DNA from: JAIVJN01 sp036732565
GTDB taxonomy: Bacteria > Acidobacteriota > Vicinamibacteria > Vicinamibacterales > UBA2999
Direction of reading: 5' to 3'
NCBI GenBank assembly: GCA_036732565.1
Contig: DAINCF010000022.1
Span: forward strand, 1 to 26,069
Length of the DNA stretch: 26,069 bases
Position 1 is the stretch's first letter; every line of letters begins with the position of its first letter. The translations under genes were made by a program, and so were the position numbers. The notes below the pieces were generated by a model. It was not told where the DNA came from, ran no database searches, and worked only from the letters and a program-made list of their open reading frames with translations. Below are positions 16,900 to 22,880 of this stretch, piece by piece.

Positions 16900-17160
16900 A
16901 TGATGCGTTCGATGCGGCTTCTGCGACCGGTTCTGTTTATGGTGCTGGCAGTGATTGCGGTCTTGGTTGGCGCAGGGTTGGGGCAGGCTCAGGCACGGCA
17001 GTCTGGTGACCCCAGCGGCGTGTTGTCCGGAGGGGATCTCGGGTTCCGCGTGACCGGCCAGAAGGACGGCAAACCCGTCGGCTATCTGGTTGTACGCGTG
17101 GACGGTAAATGGGTCGAAACCGCGTCCCAGCCGACCTTGCGGCTCATTCCGACGAAGTAG
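16900..17160 (+). CDS. Small secreted hypothetical protein
   Basis: 86-residue protein with one of the best ribosome sites in the window: GGAGG at 16892-16896, 6 nt before ATG 16903. The ATG at 16900 is in frame and only 3 nt away, so the 85-residue form is slightly favoured. Residues 1-32 are a signal peptide (LLRPVLFMVLAVIAVLVGAGLGQAQA). The mature 50 residues (DLGFRVTGQKDGKPVGYLVVRVDGKWVETASQPTLRLIPTK) form a small beta structure. I recognise no family. Its 3' end overlaps the convergent membrane-protein gene by 17 bp. Confidence 0.74.
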   Translation: MMRSMRLLRPVLFMVLAVIAVLVGAGLGQAQARQSGDPSGVLSGGDLGFRVTGQKDGKPVGYLVVRVDGKWVETASQPTLRLIPTK

Positions 17161-17596
17161 TTCTGGAAGCGGGGGATCCCTTTAGCATCGACGGCAATGA
17201 TCGCGCCCGTCCATTACTAGGCGTCCGCATGGCAACGGTGAAGACCACTCCGCACAGTGTGCCGCAGAATGCGCAGAGGAAGCCGGGACGCCAACCCGGG
17301 ATGTCGGGGAAGGTCAGGCACGCTGCGGTGAACACACCAGCGGCGGCCGCAGTGGCGATGTAGACCAACCACCCGCGCAACTGCCTTTCCTCGAACATCA
17401 GAAAGAAAGGCAGCAGGCACAGACCGATTACATAGGAGATCAGCAAGCCGAGCGTTGTGACCTCTAGAGTAGAGAGCGTTAGCACCGTAGCCGGACTGGC
17501 GCCGAACGCCAAGGCGTGACCGCCGATTAGAGCGATCGCCGCGACGGTCCCCAAAGGCGAGATCGCATAGGCAAACCACCAGCGCCGTAAGTGCAT
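17144..17596 (-). CDS. Hypothetical four-helix membrane protein
   Basis: 150-residue integral membrane protein. Four hydrophobic stretches are visible: about 8-32 (FAYAISPLGTVAAIALIGGHALAFG), 38-68 (VLTLSTLEVTTLGLLISYVIGLCLLPFFLMF), 76-95 (WLVYIATAAAAGVFTAACLT) and 103-124 (PGFLCAFCGTLCGVVFTVAM). A basic cytoplasmic tail follows. The GC content is visibly lower than in neighbouring genes, with TAG/CTAGAG-type stretches around 17460, which may mean a different origin. No strong ribosome site precedes ATG 17596. Tail-to-tail overlap of 17 bp with the preceding small gene. No family recognised. Confidence 0.6.
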   Translation of the reverse strand: MHLRRWWFAYAISPLGTVAAIALIGGHALAFGASPATVLTLSTLEVTTLGLLISYVIGLCLLPFFLMFEERQLRGWLVYIATAAAAGVFTAACLTFPDIPGWRPGFLCAFCGTLCGVVFTVAMRTPSNGRARSLPSMLKGSPASRTTSSE

Positions 17597-17713
17597 CTCA
17601 ATAAACCGTAGCCGAGTTCATGTTACAGCTGCTGGAATGCCGTAGGAGCTGGCGGAGGCAAGGTTTGATCTACGATGCGCGGCTCAGGACACCGGACACG
17701 CCACCTGGAATCG

Positions 17714-18008
17714 CTAGGCGACGTCAAAAGCCTCGATCGGCACGTTCGTGTTCCCGAGCGTCTGGTCGTGGGCGCTCACCACCACGTTTGGGCACTGCTC
17801 GTCGGCCGAGACCATGCGGATCGTGCGGACGCGTACGTCACGGCCGTCTTGGCTGACCTCCACGATCTGTTGGCCGCCATCGACCTGTGACTGGACGTAG
17901 AAGGACTGAGCCGCTCGTGGTTTGCGCGCCGGCGATGCCGCACGTCGTCAGCAACATCGCCGCCAGCAGGCCGAGAACCGAGACGATACCTTTACAAGAT
18001 CGTGGCAT
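17714..18008 (-). pseudogene. Small secreted protein gene broken by a frameshift
   Basis: The 5' part (ATG 18008) encodes a clean signal peptide: MPRSCKGIVSVLGLLAAMLL, then TTCGIAGAQTTS. It then runs into an arginine-rich shadow frame. One base out of register the sequence continues as a convincing protein, AQSFYVQSQVDGGQQIVEV, then SQDGRDVRVRTIRMVSADEQ, then CPNVVVSAHDQTLGNTNVPI and EAFDVA, ending at TAG 17714. The second part has no start codon of its own before the usable sequence and a TGA stands upstream of it. Removing one G of the GCGG at 17911-17914 (minus strand) would give an intact product of about 97 residues. Causes could be a pseudogene, an assembly error or programmed frameshifting. 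It lies 68 bp downstream of the DUF1579 gene. Confidence 0.62.
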
Positions 18009-18076
18009 CACGCATCCGGATGAGGCGGCGCATCGGTTGGAGCCTAGGAGTTGATCAAGGGTGTGGAGCGCGCCAC

Positions 18077-18634
18077 CTATTTCTTGCGGTGGTAGTCCAT
18101 CGTCATGAACTGCGTCCACTGACCCTCGTCACCCTGGACGAACGCGGTCAGGGTGCGGAGGTTGTCGTTCTTGAACTCGAAGACGTCGCGATAATTCGCT
18201 CTCTTGTGCTGTTCGGTCATGCTCGGGCCTTCTGAATCCAGCGTCAGCGTCCGCTCGTCGGCGCTGAGCTCGCCATCATAGATCCACAGGTGCGCCATCA
18301 TCGTCCCGAGCCAGGTGCCGACGAAACGCTTCTTGGTGGGATCGTAGCCGAGCGTAATCTGCGTTGTCGCGGGACTGCCATCCGGCATCTGACTCGTGCC
18401 TTCTCCATGAACCCAGACCTCGCCAAGCGCGCGGATGCGCTCGCTGCCCGTCATCTTTTGTGGCGGCTGTCCCGGCTCCATGGACGCTTCCGTTTCATAC
18501 GTCCAGTCACCAACGAACCTCTGAAGCCACCTGTGCTCGCTCGTCGGCTCGACTTTCATCGCGGCAGCTTGTTCGGCCGCGCTCAGTTGAGGCTTGTCTC
18601 CGGCTTTCCCCTTCGCTGAGGGTGTCTGACTCAT
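18077..18634 (-). CDS. DUF1579 domain protein
   Basis: 185-residue protein of the DUF1579 family (PF07617 type), whose biochemical role is unknown. It has no signal peptide. Family hallmarks are the opening EHRWLQRFVGDWTYETEASMEPG (about 33-55), then LGEVWVHGEG, TQITLGYDPTKKRFVGTWLGTMMAHLWIYDGEL and a late MTEQHKRANYRDVFEF. The fold is expected to be a lipocalin-like beta-barrel of about 150 residues after a short charged N-terminus. AGAGGAGG lies 7 nt before ATG 18634. The broken secreted gene follows in the same direction. The assignment to the family is firm; the function is not. Confidence 0.9.
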   Translation of the reverse strand: MSQTPSAKGKAGDKPQLSAAEQAAAMKVEPTSEHRWLQRFVGDWTYETEASMEPGQPPQKMTGSERIRALGEVWVHGEGTSQMPDGSPATTQITLGYDPTKKRFVGTWLGTMMAHLWIYDGELSADERTLTLDSEGPSMTEQHKRANYRDVFEFKNDNLRTLTAFVQGDEGQWTQFMTMDYHRKK

Positions 18635-18681
18635 CAGCGGCCTCCTCTAAGAATGACGTTCGGGAGCTTGAACATCCCAGG

Positions 18682-19107
18682 TTATCGAGAATCATCGGTC
18701 GCACAAAGCACGGCAGGAACGGTCGCGCGCTCGGCCGCGGACAGGCCCGCAAAGGCGCTCCAGCCAAAGCCGGTTTGTCCGCGCGTGAACTCGTCGCAGA
18801 AATCCTCGAACAAGTCCTGGCGCAGCAGAGACTCGCCAGGACAGGCCCAACGTGGCTCCGAGGCGCTGTGGTTCAGATACACTAGCGCCAGGTGCTTAAT
18901 GCAGGTTTTTCTCGGATTCCAGGCCGCGAAGGCTCGCCACGGGCGCTCGGCGACCGCGACTCGTCGACGCTTGCGCAAGGCGTCGGCGTAGAGGTCACTG
19001 TGAGAGGTCTCCAGCACGGCAATATCGCGTGCCGGCGAAAGACCCCTAGATCGACCGAGCCCTGCGCGCGAGATCTCGAGATCACCGAAGGCGCGCGATC
19101 CGAACAT
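18682..19107 (-). CDS. Doubtful open frame in a 520-bp gap
   Basis: The 520 bp between 18635 and 19154 hold no convincing gene. The best candidate is this 141-codon minus frame. Its C-terminal half (KHLALVYLNHSASEPRWACP, GESLLRQDLFEDFCDEFTRG) has protein-like composition, while the N-terminal half is arginine/serine-rich like a shadow. It has no ribosome site and no recognised family. It may be a remnant of a gene or non-coding. Confidence 0.22.
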   Translation of the reverse strand: MFGSRAFGDLEISRAGLGRSRGLSPARDIAVLETSHSDLYADALRKRRRVAVAERPWRAFAAWNPRKTCIKHLALVYLNHSASEPRWACPGESLLRQDLFEDFCDEFTRGQTGFGWSAFAGLSAAERATVPAVLCATDDSR

Positions 19108-19154
19108 CTTTTGGGTCCGCGTCAGGAGCGGCGAACGATTCGGGGGATGCGGTC

Positions 19155-19754
19155 GTGGTGATCGATCCGAATCAGCACGATCACTTCATTCTGCGCCAGC
19201 GGATTCGCCTGATCATCAATCAGTACGAGTTTTTCATATCGGAGAACGACAAACCGTTCTGTTTCGTCGAGCAAGCCCGGTTCAAGTTCAAGGAAGACAT
19301 CCGCTTCTACACAGACGACACCAAAGCGGTGGAGCTGATGCGGATCAAGGCGCGGCAGCGCTTCGATCCGTGGGCGACCTACGACGTGATCGCGGCTGAC
19401 GGCACCAAGATCGGAGAACTCCAGAAAGCCTTCGGGCGCAGCCTGATCCGATCGACCTACCTGATTCACTCACCCACTGGCACGGTGACCGCCTCCGAGC
19501 GTCATGTCGGGGTCGCTCTTTTCCGGCGGCTCGTCGGCTTCGTCCCGTTCATCGGCGATTTTGCCGACTGGCTGCCGATTCCCTACCATTTCACGTTCGA
19601 GCGCGACGGCCGGGAGTTGGGCGTCCACAACCGGCGCATCGGCAAGTTCCGCGACATTTACGACATCGACATGTCGGCAGATGCGGGGCGCACACTCGAC
19701 CGCCGCCTGGTGCTGGCCGCTGCGGTTGGGATGGATGCGCTTCAGGCCAGATGA
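19155..19754 (+). CDS. LURP-one-related / phospholipid-scramblase-like protein
   Basis: 199-residue cytoplasmic protein of the LURP-one/YxjI/scramblase-like beta-barrel superfamily. Typical elements are the opening HFILRQRIRLIINQYEFFI, a central QRFDPWATYDVIAADGTKIGELQKAFGRSLIRSTYLI and the late ELGVHNRRIGKFRDIYDIDMS, which match the alternating strand pattern of a 12-stranded barrel around a helix. An unusual hydrophobic stretch, VALFRRLVGFVPFIGDFADWLPIPYHF (about 121-147), could dip into the membrane. The start is GTG 19155 with GGGGG 8 nt upstream. The function in bacteria is not settled; lipid or membrane sensing is suggested for the family. The 315 bp after the gene are non-coding. Confidence 0.8.
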   Translation: MVIDPNQHDHFILRQRIRLIINQYEFFISENDKPFCFVEQARFKFKEDIRFYTDDTKAVELMRIKARQRFDPWATYDVIAADGTKIGELQKAFGRSLIRSTYLIHSPTGTVTASERHVGVALFRRLVGFVPFIGDFADWLPIPYHFTFERDGRELGVHNRRIGKFRDIYDIDMSADAGRTLDRRLVLAAAVGMDALQAR

Positions 19755-20069
19755 ATCAGCGGACGTCGAGCACAAGCCGAAGCTGACCAGGTCCCAGCTC
19801 CGCGTCGCTCCATTCGCGCTGTCTACTTTCGTCGCAGGTATCCCGATTCGAATCGCCCCGTACGATGAAGGATTTCCGTTGCGTAGGCTGGCATGAATCT
19901 CGCCACAGCGATGTTCGTAAGCATGAGTGACGTAGTACGGACTACGGGTTCAACGAAAAATTGAACGCGTCTTTCACACGTCACGCAACCCGTCAGCGGT
20001 AGGTTGGTGCGACGGTCCTCGCCGGAGAAAACTGCTTTGGGCGGTGTGAACCGCAATTAGGAGCCTGAG
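19755..20069. other. Non-coding 315 bp with two adjacent palindromes
   Basis: No credible gene is seen. Two inverted repeats stand side by side: CGTAGT-ACGG-ACTACG (19931-19946) and GTTCAA-N7-TTGAAC (19948-19966), separated by one base. They lie about 105-140 bp before the STAS gene start. They could be operators, the two arms of a structured leader RNA, or a small RNA gene. Near the 3' end AGGAG (20059-20063) serves the STAS gene. Confidence 0.4.
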
Positions 20070-20432
20070 ATGTTGGCGCTGTCGAGTCCCGAGTCAAGAA
20101 AAGTGGCCGCTGCTGCGCGAAGCGATTCCTTCTGTGCGTGCGTCGTGCGCCTCGAGGGCCATCTTCGCGCGCCCGTCGGGCGGGCTATGACGGTCAGAGT
20201 TCGAGCCTTGGTTCGTTGCGGCGAGCGCAGCATCCTACTAGATCTGGCGCGAGTCTCCAGCATCGACGCCGCCGGCGTGGGCGAACTGGTTCGCGCCTAC
20301 AACCAGGTCATCGCCGCGAAGGGCATACTCCGGATCGTGCGTGCTCCTCGACGCGTGCGGCAGGTCCTGAAAAGGCTAGCCCTGTTGGAGATCTTGAGCC
20401 TAGAGCGTTGGTCAGCGAGCGTGGGAAGCTGA
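20070..20432 (+). CDS. STAS-domain protein (anti-sigma-factor-antagonist-like)
   Basis: 120-residue cytoplasmic protein of the SpoIIAA/STAS type, the class that frees sigma factors by binding anti-sigma kinases. The fold is visible: a strand VRLEGHL, GRAMTVRVRALVRCGERSILLDLARVSSIDAAGVGELVRAYNQVIAAKGILRIVRAPRRVRQVLKRLALLEIL. The usual phospho-acceptor loop D-S-S-G is D66-A67-A68-G69 here, so the switch serine is missing and phosphorylation at that point is impossible. The first 20 residues are extra. AGGAG lies 6 nt before ATG 20070. A possible terminator follows the stop. No kinase or sigma factor gene is near, so the partner is unknown. Confidence 0.82.
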   Translation: MLALSSPESRKVAAAARSDSFCACVVRLEGHLRAPVGRAMTVRVRALVRCGERSILLDLARVSSIDAAGVGELVRAYNQVIAAKGILRIVRAPRRVRQVLKRLALLEILSLERWSASVGS

Positions 20433-20434
20433 CT

Positions 20435-20480
20435 GAGCCAGTCAGCAAACTTCCTGGCTCGTCTACCTGTCCTACTTTTT
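20435..20480 (+). terminator. Possible terminator after the STAS gene
   Basis: GAGCCAG / CTGGCTC, a perfect 7-bp stem (20435-20441 and 20454-20460) with a 12-nt loop, just after the TGA at 20430-20432. A run of five T follows only at 20476-20480, so the spacing is not that of a classical intrinsic terminator. Confidence 0.35.
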
Positions 20481-20512
20481 GAGGCGCTCAAGCCGCTGGA
20501 CTGTGGGCGTGA

Positions 20513-20969
20513 GCAAAGCTCGACGCGCCGCACCTTGAAAACATTGGGAGTGATATCGGCACGCCGTTCGGCGATCGAATCGTCTTCGCAGCCAACGACG
20601 GTCAAAACGGGAGCGAGCTCTGGGTGAGTGATGGCTCAGAGGTGGGGACTCAACTCGTGGCCGACATCAATCCTGGTGCCGCGGGTTCCTCGCCCAGGGA
20701 GTTTGTCGTCGTCGACTAAGACGGTGTTCTTCGTCGTCATTGTCGACGCGGACAAGGCGACGAGGACTTCTCGCACGCAACTCTGGACGACGGACGGAAC
20801 CGGAGACGGCACGGCGCTGGTGTGGGAGGCACCGGGTCGGTTTCCCGGTTATACGATCCGAAATCTCATCCTGCTAGGCGGGCAGTTGCTCTTCAGCGCG
20901 CCGTCAGGAGTGGATGCAGAGGGTCTCAGCAGTAACATCGAGCTGTATAGCCTCGACGTGGTTCGTTGA
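20513..20969 (+). pseudogene. ELWxxDGT-repeat protein fragment, frame-disrupted
   Basis: Two neighbouring repeats of the ELWxxDGTxxGT family, found in large secreted bacterial proteins, are read in different frames. The first frame (20513-20719) gives GTPFGDRIVFAANDGQNGSE, LWVSDGSEVGTQLVADINPG, AAGSSPREFVVVD, then TAA. The second (frame of 20628-20969) gives KTVFFVVIVDADK..., TQLWTTDGTGDGTALVWEAP and a tail ending IELYSLDVVR. A one-base change near 20705-20717 would join them. Upstream there is a TGA and no start codon, so the N-terminus is also gone. Intact relatives carry many repeats, so this is the 3' stump of a larger gene. Confidence 0.66.
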
Positions 20970-20989
20970 GACATGACGGAAGCGTTCCG

Positions 20990-21535
20990 ATGTGTGAACG
21001 GATGCCTCGTACGATCGCGATCGTGACTACCTTGGCAGCAGTGGCATGTGATGGTGAGACTGCTGTCGATCGGAGTGATATGGCGGGCCCTGGTCCCCTA
21101 GTTCAGTCGAGGGTTAGAAGAACAAACGGGACCCGGCGCGCGTTCCGGGCGTCGCGCGCTACGGCATTGGTATCCTTGCTGGTCGTTCTTGCGATCGGTT
21201 GTGAGGACAGCCCGACAGCGCCAAGCGAAATCGCAGTCGTGACGTTTGGCGTGGCGAGCGAGTCGTTTCGCGTGGAACTCGTCGGAAGGCCACAGATCGA
21301 CGCGGCACACGCCGCTCAGAATGGCGGGACCGCGCGCATTCCGGTTGGGCGGATTGTCGCCGGTGCGAGCGTCAACACGGGGTGGAGTTGGCATCTCGAG
21401 AATGTAGAGTTCGCAGAAACAGCGATGGAGCTGTGCGACGGTCGTCCTTCCGATGTGGAGCGGCAGGGAGTCCAGTTTGGCGGCGGCCGGTTCTGTCCTT
21501 GGGGTGCGCGGGTGCTCGCGATTGACGGAAACTGA
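20990..21535 (+). CDS. BP74-like lipoprotein with two tandem lipoprotein-type signals
   Basis: 181 residues from ATG 20990, which follows GGAAG by 7 nt. The N-terminus has a first signal-like stretch ending at C20 (PRTIAIVTTLAAVAC). A second, better one ends in a proper lipobox at C71 (ALVSLLVVLAIGC, then EDSPTAPSE). The C-terminal 95 residues match the BP74-like domain: TFGVASESFRVELVGRPQID, ARIPVGRIVAGASVNTGWSW, HLENVEFAETAMELCDGRPS, DVE and FCPWGARVLAID. The true start may be ATG 21080 (M31), which would give one lipoprotein signal with a long basic n-region. The frame is also open back to a TTG at 20966. The likely location is the outer face of a membrane; the domain's ligand in bacteria is not known. 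Confidence 0.72.
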   Translation: MCERMPRTIAIVTTLAAVACDGETAVDRSDMAGPGPLVQSRVRRTNGTRRAFRASRATALVSLLVVLAIGCEDSPTAPSEIAVVTFGVASESFRVELVGRPQIDAAHAAQNGGTARIPVGRIVAGASVNTGWSWHLENVEFAETAMELCDGRPSDVERQGVQFGGGRFCPWGARVLAIDGN

Positions 21536-21668
21536 GGGAACGTCGAACCGCGCTGCGCCGCGTTCCTGCGGGGTTTAAATCCTATTCGCAGTGGACCGCG
21601 AACCCGAATCCACAAACTCCTCTTCAAAGGTCTATTCAGGTGTTCCCCTCCAAGTGAATTGATTTTGC

Positions 21669-21744
21669 TGGTGGCCAGGGACGGAATCGAACCGCCGACA
21701 CCGTGATTTTCAGTCACGTGCTCTACCAACTGAGCTACCTGGCC
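21669..21744 (-). tRNA. tRNA-Phe (GAA)
   Basis: Full cloverleaf on the minus strand, 76 nt with an encoded CCA end. The acceptor stem is GGCCAGG/CCTGGCC with discriminator A. The D-arm contains GCTCAGTTGGTAGAGC. The anticodon stem CGTGA/TCACG holds the loop CTGAAAA, anticodon GAA. The T-arm is GGCGG-TTCGATT-CCGTC. A promoter with TATACT lies 17 nt upstream. Such genes are common integration sites; no duplicated 3' end was seen in the window. Confidence 0.97.
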
Positions 21745-21761
21745 GGTAGGTGAGACAGTCG

Positions 21762-21791
21762 AGTATAGCGAATGAAACCGGGCTCGAGCAA
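21762..21791 (-). promoter_or_regulatory. Sigma-70 promoter of tRNA-Phe
   Basis: -35 TTGCTC (21786-21791), 18-bp spacer, -10 TATACT (21762-21767), read on the minus strand. The -10 ends 17 nt before the tRNA 5' end at 21744, leaving room for a short leader. Confidence 0.7.
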
Positions 21792-21834
21792 CCGAGCGAG
21801 CCGCGTCCGCGGCGCGCGAGCGTGAAGCGCTCGA

Positions 21835-22219
21835 TCAGACTCCCGTGACCGCCCCGGGCGCCGACTGCGCGGTCGGCTCGTCGGCGAAGCGGTGCATTTC
21901 GTAGATCGGCGTGTTGCCTACCGCCCTCCAGCACCTTTCGGACCAGCTCGGGTGGGATCGTGACATCGCCGTTCCGACTTTTCGGTCCGTTGAAATGACA
22001 CATCGCGCAACTGAGGTGACAGCGCTCCGTGGTCATGAAGTACCCGAGCGGGGGCGTCGACTGACGTTCGGCGTGGGGCTCGAAGCCTGCGCTTTCGACG
22101 CGCCGGAGCTCGACGCCACGCAGGCGAGGCCAGTCTGCCAGTTCACCTGGGCCGGAGCTCGCGCTGCGAGGGTCCGCGGTCATGTCGTGGCCAGTGTGGG
22201 CCGGATCGTACACGCCCAC
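21835..22219 (-). pseudogene. Radical SAM protein remnant
   Basis: The frame from GTG 22219 (ATG 22183 inside) contains GYFMTTERCHLSCAMCHFNG, with the CxxxCxxC cluster that binds the 4Fe-4S centre of radical SAM enzymes. It goes on to PKSRNGDVTIPPELVRKVLEGG and then turns into arginine-rich shadow sequence that reads into the tRNA. One base out of register, sensible sequence continues: VGNTPIYEMHRFADEPTAQS, then APGAVTGV, ending at TGA 21835. Total length is about 120 residues, whereas such enzymes usually have 300 or more, so most of the SAM-binding barrel is missing. I read it as an internal deletion with a frame change. The 5' end abuts the PAP2 gene end at 22244. Confidence 0.62.
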
Positions 22220-22243
22220 CGTATTGTCCGGCCGGAGGACGGC

Positions 22244-22801
22244 CTATGTGCCAGGAACCGGGGCGACCTCGAAGGTGGCGTGCTGGGACTTCACATCTCG
22301 CACTACGAGGCACGCGCACAGGAAGCCGAAAATCGCACCGGCGAGGATATCGGAAGGGAAGTGCACACCCACGTACACGCGCGAGAGCGCGATGGTCGCA
22401 GCCAGCAGCCACCACGCCACGCGTGCGGAGGGCAGGACGCATGACAGCGCCATGGCGCCCGCGACAGCGTTCGCCGCGTGGCCTGACGGGAATGACGAGG
22501 AGCGCGGCTGGGTGTCGATGACGCGCACCGTGTTGCTATTCGCGCCTCCGGCGCGAGGAGTGGTGTCTGTCGCGCCTCCAGCGCGAGGATGGCCTCCGGC
22601 ATCCGGTGCTGACGCCAACACGACGTACGGACGATCGCGCCAGATGAGCGGCTTGACCACACCGTTCACGACCAACGAGGAGAGGCCGATAGCGAGCACC
22701 ACCCGCCAGGCGGCGGCGCGTCGCTCCGGAAACAGCACCACGATCCCCGCGATGACGAGCCATACGAATCCGCCGACGCCAACGTGACTGGCCGCCAGCA
22801 T
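22244..22801 (-). CDS. PAP2-family membrane phosphatase
   Basis: Integral membrane phosphatase acting on lipid phosphates such as undecaprenyl pyrophosphate or phosphatidic acid. From ATG 22801 it has 185 residues with all three family motifs: K50-x6-R57-P58, SFPSGH 103-108 and SRVYVGVHFPSD 140-151. Membrane segments lie around 11-24, 33-48, 109-122, 127-143 and 152-165. The coding sequence clearly continues upstream in frame (ALDHALFTWLNTAHAPWLDT) to the recA stop, with no ATG, GTG or TTG. A CTG at 22870, 6 nt after AGGCGG, may be the real start. Between motifs 1 and 2 there is an odd glycine/proline-rich insert (residues 66-90) made by two palindromic DNA repeats. Confidence 0.9.
   Translation of the reverse strand: MLAASHVGVGGFVWLVIAGIVVLFPERRAAAWRVVLAIGLSSLVVNGVVKPLIWRDRPYVVLASAPDAGGHPRAGGATDTTPRAGGANSNTVRVIDTQPRSSSFPSGHAANAVAGAMALSCVLPSARVAWWLLAATIALSRVYVGVHFPSDILAGAIFGFLCACLVVRDVKSQHATFEVAPVPGT
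22540..22589. repeat. Two REP-like palindromes inside the PAP2 gene
   Basis: Two 20-bp units, 22540-22559 and 22570-22589, differ at one base and are spaced 30 bp start to start. The first is a perfect palindrome, TCGCGCC-TCC-GGCGCGA. They keep the reading frame and encode the repeated peptide PRAGGA in the loop before the PSGH motif, a place where PAP2 enzymes vary in length. Confidence 0.6.
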
Positions 22802-22880
22802 GACGGTATCCAGCCACGGCGCGTGGGCGGTGTTGAGCCAGGTGAAGAGGGCGTGATCGAGAGCTCGCAGCGCGGTCCGC

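Noticed and set aside
21316..21729. Minus-strand frame beginning MVEHVTENHGVGGSIPSLAT
   Set aside because: This is the translation of the tRNA-Phe gene, followed by the antisense of the BP74-like gene; not a protein gene.
21669..21744. Phage or island attachment site at tRNA-Phe
   Set aside because: No integrase gene and no duplicated tRNA 3' end were found in the window, so only the general suspicion remains.
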